This document shows positions 11,566 to 17,252 of a stretch of DNA of 17,252 bases, in pieces (within the stretch, counting starts at the first letter, position 1; each line of letters begins with the position of its first letter). The notes under the pieces were generated by a model that saw only the letters and a program-made list of their open reading frames with translations, ran no database searches and was not told the origin of the DNA. The DNA is from Nitrososphaerota archaeon (GTDB lineage Archaea; Thermoproteota; Nitrososphaeria; Nitrososphaerales; Nitrosopumilaceae), in the NCBI GenBank assembly GCA_022565935.1, contig JADFJY010000011.1, positions 1 to 17,252 of the forward strand, given 5' to 3'. The position numbers and the translations under genes were made by a program.

Positions 11566-13290
11566 ATGGAAACATCCCTGGAAACTATTGGCACGCTGGA
11601 ATATGTTCTTGATAAATATTCAAAAATCTGGAGTTGGAAAATTTCAGGTGATCGCGCAGTAAACATGATCTCAAGACTAGTTCCTGAAGCTTGGTATGGC
11701 GAAAATGTAAATGAAGTAATAATTCCTGACAGCCTTGAAAATGTAAAACAGATCAAACTACTCATGGATAGATATCCGCTTGAAATTTTATCAAAATATG
11801 TATGGCAAAGAAAAATCATAAAGACTTATGCACCAAAACCTATCTTACCTCCAATTAAACATAAACTGAAACGAGCAAAAGCTGGTGAACAATTTCGAGG
11901 CAAGCTCATGAATTTCCAAAAAGAAGGACTAGACTTTTTGCTAAAATCTTCTGGTAATGCGTTGCTAGCTGATGAGATGGGTCTAGGAAAAACTGTTGAA
12001 ACATTGTCTTATGTAGCTACTGAAAAACAAACATTTCCTGTACTTGTAATTGCACCTTTAGTGACATTACAGAACTGGAAGCGAGAGATTGCAAAGTTTC
12101 TAAAGAAAAAGAGCAGGAATGGACGAATTATAGAATCAGAATCTCCTAGCGTTATACTTATCCGAACTGGAAAATGTAAAGAACTTGGAAAGGCCGACAT
12201 TTACGTAATCAACTATGAATTGCTTTTCAAGCGAGGTGTTGATTTGGCAAAACTTGGAATAAAGACCATAGTCTGTGATGAGGTACACAATCTAAGGTCC
12301 AAAACTACCCAGAAATACAAAGCAGTCAAAAAACTTGCAGCACTTCCTTCTGTATTGTATAGAATTGGTCTTTCTGGTACTCCAATATACAATCGAGGTT
12401 CTGAAATCTGGCCAATAATTGATATTATCAAACCAGGATTACTTGGAAGTTTTAAGGAATTTTGTGAATACTTTTGCTATGTCAATGACAAGGGAAAAGC
12501 TATTGTTTTAGAAAACAAGCGAGCCTCGCTCAGACATGAATTGCAGAAACATGTCATGCTGAGAAGAAAAAAGTCTGATGTTCTAAAAGAACTCAAAGAC
12601 AAAGTTCGCTACAAAGAAGTCATTGCAGCAGATACTGATTACTATCTTGCAGAACTTGATAAAATCTGGAAGAAGCTTGAGAAAGAACAAAAAGATGCAG
12701 ACAGTGAATTCTCAAAGTCTGCATCATACCAGCGAGCAATTCAAAGCGAGAGACAGATTGCAGGTATTGCAAAACTTCCGCATGTAATCAATTTTGTTAA
12801 AAACATTATGGAGATTGAAGAAAGCGTTGTTGTGTTTTGTCACCACCGAGCAATTCATACATTACTTCATGAAAGTCTACAGGAATTTTCTCCTGTTGCT
12901 ATAATTGGAGGGCAGACAGATACATTTAGACAAGACCAGATTGACAAATTCCAAAATGGTGAATCAAAACTAATGATTGCAGGTCTACGTGCAGGAAACG
13001 TTGGCATTAACTTGACTAGAGCAAAATATGTTATCTTTGCAGAACTTGATTGGAGTCCTGCAATCCATAGACAAGCAGAAGACAGACTACACAGAATCGG
13101 TCAGAAAAATACTGTTTTTGCATACTATTTGATTGGAAATGGAACACTAGATGATCATGTTGCGAATATTTTGGTAGATAAGAGTTTTGAGATTGATGCG
13201 ATAATAGATGATTCAGCTGATAACTATGACAACAAGAACAAAGCAGAATTAATCTTAGCTCAGATACAAGACAAGATTCGTTCCAAATAA
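11566..13290 (+). CDS. SNF2-family DNA-dependent ATPase (SMARCAL1-like core)
   Basis: 574 residues. Helicase motifs in order: Q-region RGKLMNFQKEGLDFLL; I, DEMGLGKT (136-143); Ia, VIAPLVTLQNWKREI; II, DEVH (238-241); III, LSGTPIYN (269-276); IV, VVVFCHHR (421-428); V, LRAGNVGINL (474-483); VI, RQAEDRLHRIGQ (502-513). The Arg fingers in motif VI and the nucleotide-binding Lys142 are intact, so it should be active. The N-terminal 100 residues, including the segment ENVKQIKLLMDRYPLEI, resemble the pre-core part of SMARCAL1/distant SNF2 enzymes. There is no HARP domain, SWIM finger or nuclease fused. It probably moves along double-stranded DNA to remodel protein-DNA complexes or anneal forks. It lies alone, divergent from the winged-helix gene. 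Confidence 0.93.
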   Translation: METSLETIGTLEYVLDKYSKIWSWKISGDRAVNMISRLVPEAWYGENVNEVIIPDSLENVKQIKLLMDRYPLEILSKYVWQRKIIKTYAPKPILPPIKHKLKRAKAGEQFRGKLMNFQKEGLDFLLKSSGNALLADEMGLGKTVETLSYVATEKQTFPVLVIAPLVTLQNWKREIAKFLKKKSRNGRIIESESPSVILIRTGKCKELGKADIYVINYELLFKRGVDLAKLGIKTIVCDEVHNLRSKTTQKYKAVKKLAALPSVLYRIGLSGTPIYNRGSEIWPIIDIIKPGLLGSFKEFCEYFCYVNDKGKAIVLENKRASLRHELQKHVMLRRKKSDVLKELKDKVRYKEVIAADTDYYLAELDKIWKKLEKEQKDADSEFSKSASYQRAIQSERQIAGIAKLPHVINFVKNIMEIEESVVVFCHHRAIHTLLHESLQEFSPVAIIGGQTDTFRQDQIDKFQNGESKLMIAGLRAGNVGINLTRAKYVIFAELDWSPAIHRQAEDRLHRIGQKNTVFAYYLIGNGTLDDHVANILVDKSFEIDAIIDDSADNYDNKNKAELILAQIQDKIRSK

Positions 13291-13393
13291 CTGAATCTTG
13301 TTCTGTCCATAAAAAAACTAAATTTAGTCATGATTACGAACTGAAAAAGAATGTTTTCAATACGCTTAAGTTTAAAATAATCTAGCAAACTTT

Positions 13394-13609
13394 GTGGATA
13401 TTTATTCAACAAGAGTACCTGTTATTTTGATAATTGTACTTGTAGGGATTCTCATTTTGCAGTATGTGGCTAATGACCAAAATACTAGTAAATTGATAGA
13501 TTACGAAACATGTGAATTATACACCAAAGATTCTCTAATTATCTCCAAGCAGTTCTTGAATGAATATGATTCTAAATGCCTAGAACTGAAAAAGATCATT
13601 TCACCTTAA
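13394..13609 (+). CDS. Single-pass membrane protein, hypothetical (71 aa)
   Basis: Begins at GTG 13394 (MDIYSTRVPVILIIVLVGILILQYVA). A single transmembrane helix at about residues 8-25 is followed by a 45-residue soluble part with two cysteines (ETCELYT and SKCLELK), which would be extracytoplasmic for an N-in orientation. An AT tract CTTAAGTTTAAAATA ending about 15 bases upstream provides a TATA-like region. It overlaps the tandem winged-helix gene tail-to-tail: the two stops share the TTAA at 13606-13609. No family is recognised. Confidence 0.6.
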   Translation: MDIYSTRVPVILIIVLVGILILQYVANDQNTSKLIDYETCELYTKDSLIISKQFLNEYDSKCLELKKIISP

Positions 13610-14220
13610 ATTTCCAGTTTATCTTTTAGTTTTAATAATTTTCCAGCAATACTGTCTTTTTTTAGTTGTTCCATCTGAGAGTCATTAATTTCTTTTATAA
13701 CTTCATCAATTAAACCCAGAATTTCAACTTCTGATTTAGATTCTTCAAAATTAGTATTGTCAAATCCTTCAGTCTCTGTTTTGTCAATCTTTTCTATTCC
13801 TTCTGGTAAAATCTCATAAATTTTGACTAGTCTATCTTCTTTTCTTTGTGGTGACATTAGAATAAATTGAGATTTCCTTAATTTTTCTACATCTTCTATT
13901 AGTTTGTCTTGAGATGTTCTAAGAATATTTGTTATCTGTTCCATGTTACAAGACTTTATTTGAAGTAGGCGTAAAATTTTTGCCCATGTTGGAATATTGT
14001 TACTCCAAAGAATTTCTCGTGCAAGATTTGTGATAGAAAAAGAACCATCATTATTTAATGATATCATTTTTCTATCTTTTAGTGATGCAAGTGCATCAAG
14101 AATTCTTCCAACTCCTAACCTCTTTAACTCTGAACTTTCTAAATTATTTTCATTAAAAACTCCATTTTCTTTAATTGCTAAATCTAAAATTTCTAAATCA
14201 ATAGTACCAAGTTTTCTCAT
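13606..14220 (-). CDS. Tandem winged-helix domain protein
   Basis: 204 residues. The first winged helix (about 1-70) has the order GTIDLEILDLAIKENG, the LGVGRILDALASLKDRKMI recognition region, and the wing SLNNDGSFSITNLAREILW. The second (about 75-145) is KILRLLQIKSCNMEQITNIL, then DKLIEDVEKLRKSQFILMS and a wing ending YEILPEGIEKI. An acidic linker (TETEGFDNTNFEESKSE) leads to a C-terminal helical segment that may dimerise. No ligand-binding domain is seen, so it is either a DNA-binding regulator or a chromatin or segregation protein of the ScpB type. Its head is 121 bases from the divergent SOD gene, and it could regulate it. Confidence 0.7.
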   Translation of the reverse strand: MRKLGTIDLEILDLAIKENGVFNENNLESSELKRLGVGRILDALASLKDRKMISLNNDGSFSITNLAREILWSNNIPTWAKILRLLQIKSCNMEQITNILRTSQDKLIEDVEKLRKSQFILMSPQRKEDRLVKIYEILPEGIEKIDKTETEGFDNTNFEESKSEVEILGLIDEVIKEINDSQMEQLKKDSIAGKLLKLKDKLEI

Positions 14221-14312
14221 ATTTTGTATCCATCTCCAAGATTTATCACCCTTTCTATTATATTCAAAAATGTTTTTTTGATAAATACTTGATTTTGCTT
14301 TTGTTCTTGAAG

Positions 14313-14320
14313 AATATATG
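14313..14320 (+). promoter_or_regulatory. TATA-like box of the superoxide dismutase gene
   Basis: AATATATG lies 21-29 bases before the ATG at 14342, with no Shine-Dalgarno site. The divergent winged-helix gene begins at 14220, so this gap carries both promoters. Confidence 0.4.
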
Positions 14321-14341
14321 TGGATTCAAATAATTTGATTT

Positions 14342-14965
14342 ATGGTTAGATATGAACTCCCAAAATTACCTTATGACTATGATCAACTAGAACCATTCAT
14401 TGACACAGAAACAATGAAGATTCATCATCAAAAACATCATCAAGCATATGTTGATGGACTAAATAAATCCCTTGAACAAGTTGGCAGTGCATCACATCCT
14501 CAGTATATCTCATCTATCCTCTCTAATCTAAAATCAATTCCTGAATCAGGACAAAGTGCAATCAACTTTTTTGGTGGGGGTTTTGAGAATCACAGATTGT
14601 TTTGGGAAACAATGACTCCAAACAGCGATGGTAAACCTGAAGGAAAATTGGAAGACTCTTTTGATGTTTATTTTGACAACTTTGAGAATTTTAAAAAAGT
14701 TTTTTCAGAAAAAGCAATTGCAATCCAAGGAAGTGGCTGGTGTTGGTTAGTTTTCAATCAGACATATAATAAAATTGAAATCATTACAACTCCAAACCAA
14801 GACAGTCCTTGGATTCTTCAAAAAATTCCTTTGTTGGGACTTGATGTTTGGGAACATGCATACTATCTAAAGTATCAAAACAAAAGACCTGATTATGTAA
14901 AAGCATGGTGGAATGTTGTAAACTGGGATTATGTAGAAAATAGATTCACAGAACTTCCAGTATAA
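14342..14965 (+). CDS. sodA: Superoxide dismutase, Fe/Mn family (Mn-type or cambialistic)
   Basis: 207 residues, full length. Metal ligands are all present: His28 (TMKIHHQKHHQAYV), His84 (GFENHRLFW), Asp168 and His172 (LLGLDVWEHAYY). The second-shell glutamine comes from the C-terminal domain (Gln153 in NQDSP), with glycines at the GGG of the first domain. This is the MnSOD rather than the FeSOD arrangement, so Mn or cambialistic use is likely. Two small oddities: Phe81 takes the place of the usual His in the GGHxNH motif, and Cys134 replaces Ala in GWAWL. There is no signal peptide, so it acts in the cytoplasm, detoxifying superoxide to hydrogen peroxide. Aerobic ammonia oxidation makes this need obvious. 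Confidence 0.95.
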   Translation: MVRYELPKLPYDYDQLEPFIDTETMKIHHQKHHQAYVDGLNKSLEQVGSASHPQYISSILSNLKSIPESGQSAINFFGGGFENHRLFWETMTPNSDGKPEGKLEDSFDVYFDNFENFKKVFSEKAIAIQGSGWCWLVFNQTYNKIEIITTPNQDSPWILQKIPLLGLDVWEHAYYLKYQNKRPDYVKAWWNVVNWDYVENRFTELPV

Positions 14966-14987
14966 CATGACTGATTTGGACAAATTC

Positions 14988-14994
14988 TTTTAAA
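14988..14994 (+). promoter_or_regulatory. TATA-like box of the secreted duplicated-domain gene
   Basis: TTTTAAA ends 22 bases before the ATG at 15017, and no Shine-Dalgarno site follows. This gives the gene its own leaderless promoter within the 51-base gap after SOD. Confidence 0.5.
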
Positions 14995-15016
14995 GAAAAA
15001 ATCTATTAATTTTTCA

Positions 15017-16309
15017 ATGAATAAGAGTCTAAGATACATTGCATTTCTTGCAATTATTCCCTTGTTTACTACAGGATTGACTATTGACTATTTCACAGAT
15101 GTTGATGCTCTCAAAAGCAAAGGCACAGGAACCTCACAGTATGGTTCTAGTACAAATATCTGTGGATTACAGTTATGTTCTGAAATTCCAGGTGGTAAAG
15201 CAGCTTGGATGGAACAGCAAAAACAACCAATTCCTCTAGCACCAGTTACAGAAGAAGCCATGATGGAAGAAGAAGCCATGATGGAAGAAGAAGCCATGAT
15301 GGAAGAAGAAGCCATGATGGAAGAAGTAACTGAAGCAGACTTGGGATCTGTACTTAGATTATCAAGAGCAAATATTCCAACAGATATTCCACTGCATCAA
15401 GGATTCTATGATGGCGGAGATGTTTACTTTATCATCACTGACTCTAGTGATCCAAAGCATGCAGAAATCATTACAGAGAATCAAGGTTGGCAAGTAGAAC
15501 TTGCACCTTTATTGACAAATGCTCCTGATGAGGCACTTTCAAAAACATACATGTTCACCAACGGCATTGAAGGCGATGGTGTTCATGGATACCAAGGTGA
15601 AGTCTTTACAAGTACACCTGCACAAGAAGATGTGTATAGTGCATTGGCTTCTCATGTCCATGTTACATGGAATGAAGGTGAAACATCAAGAGTACTTGAT
15701 TCAGATGCAATGATTATGGAAGCAGCTGAGAATGACGAAATTACATTAACAGAACTTGATGTAGTTTTGAACATGCCACAAATCATTTGGCCAGATGGTC
15801 AGATGATGGTCAAAGAAGACAAAACTTTGACTGATGAAACACCATATGGTGGTGGTCAAGTTCTTGATATCGATACAGAAGAGATGACTGTAACTTTCAT
15901 TGCTCATCGTGGATGGGGCCCAGATGGTAGAACTATCTATTACATTGTAACAGATGCTACTCCCAGTGGTCCTGCCGGAATGATGGGTGTTGTAAGTGCA
16001 CCTTCATCTGCAAGCTTGATTGCAAATTCAGCAGCAGTAGACTTGTTTCAGTTCAAAAATGGTCTAAAGGGTACTGGTCCCCTAGGATTCCAACCCGGAA
16101 TTGCAGCATCAGCCCCTGGTGATGCAAATTATTCTCCAATGTGGAGAGTCTTCATGATAGGATGGGATAATCCTGATGAAGCACAATTGCTAGAAACTAT
16201 AGATGACATGAACGCATACAAGAAAGCTGGCTTGATCGACATTGGTATTGCACGTCCAATGGATAGTGACCACATTGTTAACTGTCCATTTATTGACCCA
16301 TTCCAATAA
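15017..16309 (+). CDS. Secreted protein with acidic Met-rich repeat and two homologous domains
   Basis: 430 residues. A signal peptide covers about residues 1-21 (MNKSLRYIAFLAIIPLFTTG). A Cys pair (NICGLQLCSE, 48-54) is followed by a low-complexity segment, residues 79-103, of EAMMEE units (four perfect 18-bp DNA copies). Two domains follow, 127-258 and 297-424, which resemble each other: GFYDGGDVYFIITD against GWGPDGRTIYYIVTD; YMFTNGIEGDGVHGYQ against FQFKNGLKGTGPLGFQ; HVTWNE against MIGWDN; and NMPQIIWP against SDHIVNCP. I believe this is a family known mainly from thaumarchaeal and some bacterial surface proteins (DUF7482-like), with no known activity. No anchor helix is seen at the C-terminus. 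The T16 run just after the stop should end transcription. Confidence 0.82.
   Translation: MNKSLRYIAFLAIIPLFTTGLTIDYFTDVDALKSKGTGTSQYGSSTNICGLQLCSEIPGGKAAWMEQQKQPIPLAPVTEEAMMEEEAMMEEEAMMEEEAMMEEVTEADLGSVLRLSRANIPTDIPLHQGFYDGGDVYFIITDSSDPKHAEIITENQGWQVELAPLLTNAPDEALSKTYMFTNGIEGDGVHGYQGEVFTSTPAQEDVYSALASHVHVTWNEGETSRVLDSDAMIMEAAENDEITLTELDVVLNMPQIIWPDGQMMVKEDKTLTDETPYGGGQVLDIDTEEMTVTFIAHRGWGPDGRTIYYIVTDATPSGPAGMMGVVSAPSSASLIANSAAVDLFQFKNGLKGTGPLGFQPGIAASAPGDANYSPMWRVFMIGWDNPDEAQLLETIDDMNAYKKAGLIDIGIARPMDSDHIVNCPFIDPFQ
15254..15325 (+). repeat. 18-bp tandem repeat, four perfect copies, coding for EAMMEE
   Basis: GAAGCCATGATGGAAGAA is repeated four times without a mismatch, immediately after one extra GAA codon. 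Each copy adds six residues, so slippage or recombination would change the length of the acidic linker without a frameshift. Identity at all third positions points to recent expansion. Confidence 0.95.
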
Positions 16310-16318
16310 GATCCAATC

Positions 16319-16334
16319 TTTTTTTTTTTTTTTT
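16319..16334 (+). terminator. T16 run, archaeal oligo-T terminator
   Basis: Sixteen consecutive T on the plus strand begin 10 bases after the stop of the secreted-protein gene. There is no stable hairpin in front, which suits archaeal RNA polymerase, as it releases at oligo-T alone. It is the longest homopolymer in the window. Confidence 0.75.
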
Positions 16335-16430
16335 GAATTCTTTACATCTGTTAATTTTGATTAAATATTTGTAACAAATTTTCAGAAAATCAACTACTTG
16401 ATTTATCTTTGATTATGAGTTAATTATAGT

Positions 16431-16805
16431 ATGAGTATTGCCGGAATGTATATGCTAAATACACAAGAATACAAAGAAGAAAAAATCAAACAAGCCCTCG
16501 ACATGCTGTATGTAGATAGGGTAATTGAATTTCGTGAATTGGCGCTAGTAATTCTTAATGAAAAAGCACTAAAAGCTATACCACACTGGAAAGAATTTGT
16601 TTTGAATTTCTGCTTGGATGTTGAAGATGCCTTTAATACATGGACTGGCAAAAGCACTCTTTCAGTAAAATCTCCACAAAAAGCTTTGACACTGTTAAGA
16701 CAGCTTGCACATAACAAAACACACATGAATCAACTTACTCATATGCTTAATCTGTCATGTACCATTTCAATTGAATTCAAAGAACTCTACAAACGCCTAA
16801 AATAA
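16431..16805 (+). CDS. All-helical hypothetical protein (124 aa)
   Basis: Starts at ATG 16431 (MSIAGMYMLNTQEYKEEKIK). Predicted helices cover nearly the whole length: residues 12-27, 29-52, 53-75 and 84-122, with Leu, Ile and aromatic residues in a regular spacing as in small helical bundles. The central IPHWKEFVLNFCLDVEDAFNTW contains the only conserved-looking aromatic patch. No metal, nucleotide or DNA-binding motif is seen, nor any signal peptide. A TTTATC tract about 25 bases upstream is a possible TATA region, and T7-A-T5 at 16808-16820 should end the transcript. Probably a lineage-specific soluble protein. Confidence 0.72.
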   Translation: MSIAGMYMLNTQEYKEEKIKQALDMLYVDRVIEFRELALVILNEKALKAIPHWKEFVLNFCLDVEDAFNTWTGKSTLSVKSPQKALTLLRQLAHNKTHMNQLTHMLNLSCTISIEFKELYKRLK

Positions 16806-16807
16806 TC

Positions 16808-16820
16808 TTTTTTTATTTTT
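16808..16820 (+). terminator. T-rich terminator after the helical protein gene
   Basis: T7-A-T5 begins 2 bases after the stop codon at 16803-16805, with no hairpin. The remaining gap to 17043 (about 220 bases) shows no credible ORF, tRNA or box C/D pattern. Confidence 0.55.
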
Positions 16821-17043
16821 GATCCCAATATCTAAATCTAACTAGAATTTTGAATAAAGTATCTTGGATTTTATGCTAGAACTTGACATGATTTTATGGA
16901 CTTCACAGGCGTAAAGAGATCATTTTACTAAAAACAATTTTGTAATTAAAAAGAAGGGAAATTAATCAGATTAGAAAATAAAAAAGAAGAAAGTTTGATG
17001 TGATAGATAATTATTTTTTTAAAGATATCAAGTGAGATGTAAT

Positions 17044-17145
17044 TTAGGCAAAAGCCCACTCTCGTTTATTACATTCAACACAAAACAAATTAGGTTGTGG
17101 TTGTTTCTTTGAACAAAATTTACAAACTTTTTCTCTAGCACTCAA
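17044..17145 (-). CDS. Zinc-ribbon microprotein (33 aa from TTG; likely longer with a frame break)
   Basis: On the minus strand a TTG at 17145 gives SAREKVCKFCSKKQPQPNLF, then CVECNKREWAFA and stop. The two knuckles CKFC and CVEC are 10 residues apart, and the WAF end looks conserved. The frame is open 26 codons further upstream with protein-like content (KFVTFSNYKIIFNTFFEITTF) but has no ATG, GTG or TTG there. An ATG at 17221 (MVNP) is in the neighbouring frame, and removing one of four bases at 17209-17212 would join them into a 58-residue protein. Either the short form is real or the sequence carries a one-base change. I am confident of the zinc ribbon, less so of its start. Confidence 0.5.
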   Translation of the reverse strand: MSAREKVCKFCSKKQPQPNLFCVECNKREWAFA

Positions 17146-17252
17146 GAAAGTAGTTATTTCAAAGAATGTATTAAAGATGATCTTGTAATTTGAAAATGTT
17201 ACAAACTTGGGGATTAACCATGCTTAATGCCATTGAAAAGTGACTTTATCCA

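Noticed and set aside
15088..15315. Minus-strand ORF with MASSSI repeats
   Set aside because: It is the antisense reading of the EAMMEE repeat. The repeat phase is explained by the plus-strand gene with a signal peptide.
15254..15325. CRISPR-like direct repeats
   Set aside because: The repeats are adjacent without spacers and encode protein in frame. No cas genes are present.
1..17252. Insertion sequence, provirus or plasmid genes
   Set aside because: No transposase, integrase, capsid or replication initiator is seen, and no flanking inverted repeats of useful length were noticed.

Overview
The window is AT-rich (about one third G+C by eye) and looks like a chromosomal segment of a marine or soil ammonia-oxidising archaeon, close to Nitrosopumilus/Nitrosarchaeum (Thaumarchaeota, now Nitrososphaerota). 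The archaeal signs are a PAC2-type proteasome assembly chaperone, a JAMM protease, a free-standing Lrp/AsnC ligand-binding domain, several tiny zinc-ribbon proteins, and TATA-like boxes 22-28 bases before start codons with no Shine-Dalgarno site, as expected for leaderless mRNAs. Secreted proteins with EAMMEE-type acidic repeats are also familiar from this lineage. The species call is inference from gene content; no search was possible.

Layout, left to right. 1-1.8 kb: the end of a nitroreductase gene, an Lrp/AsnC RAM-domain protein, a minus-strand pair of microproteins (one a zinc ribbon), a 58-residue protein behind a promoter with a 21-bp palindrome, an SRPBCC-like protein and a 28-residue ORF. 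1.8-5.1 kb: a two-helix membrane protein and an SRPBCC protein (minus), then a plus-strand run of a 426-residue coiled-coil protein, a JAMM metalloprotease, a membrane zinc-ribbon protein and an unknown 105-residue protein. 5.1-7.6 kb (minus): a DppB/DppC-like permease pair with an ATGA start-stop overlap; DppC carries an unusually large extracytoplasmic insertion. 7.6-10.2 kb: a cluster of small Cys/His-rich proteins (four, including a SWIM protein), an ArsC/Spx-like thioredoxin-fold protein, a secreted Ig-like protein and a possible structured RNA. 10.2-14.2 kb: PAC2 protein, membrane-anchored winged-helix protein, SNF2-family ATPase, a small membrane protein and a tandem winged-helix protein. 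14.3-17.2 kb: Mn-type superoxide dismutase, a secreted protein with two homologous halves and an 18-bp tandem repeat, a helical unknown protein and a last zinc-ribbon microprotein whose front half is joined only if one base of a run of four is ignored.

There is no obvious phage, plasmid, CRISPR or insertion-sequence signature, and no tRNA or rRNA. The most unusual features are: the density of short zinc-binding ORFs in gaps that look non-coding; the very tight convergent gene ends (five pairs with gaps of 5 bases or less, or overlapping); the coiled-coil/JAMM pair; the DppC insertion; and the internally duplicated secreted protein. Functionally the window mixes redox and stress functions (SOD, nitroreductase, Spx-like protein), peptide or oligomer import, protein quality control (PAC2, JAMM) and DNA maintenance or regulation (SNF2, winged helices, SWIM).
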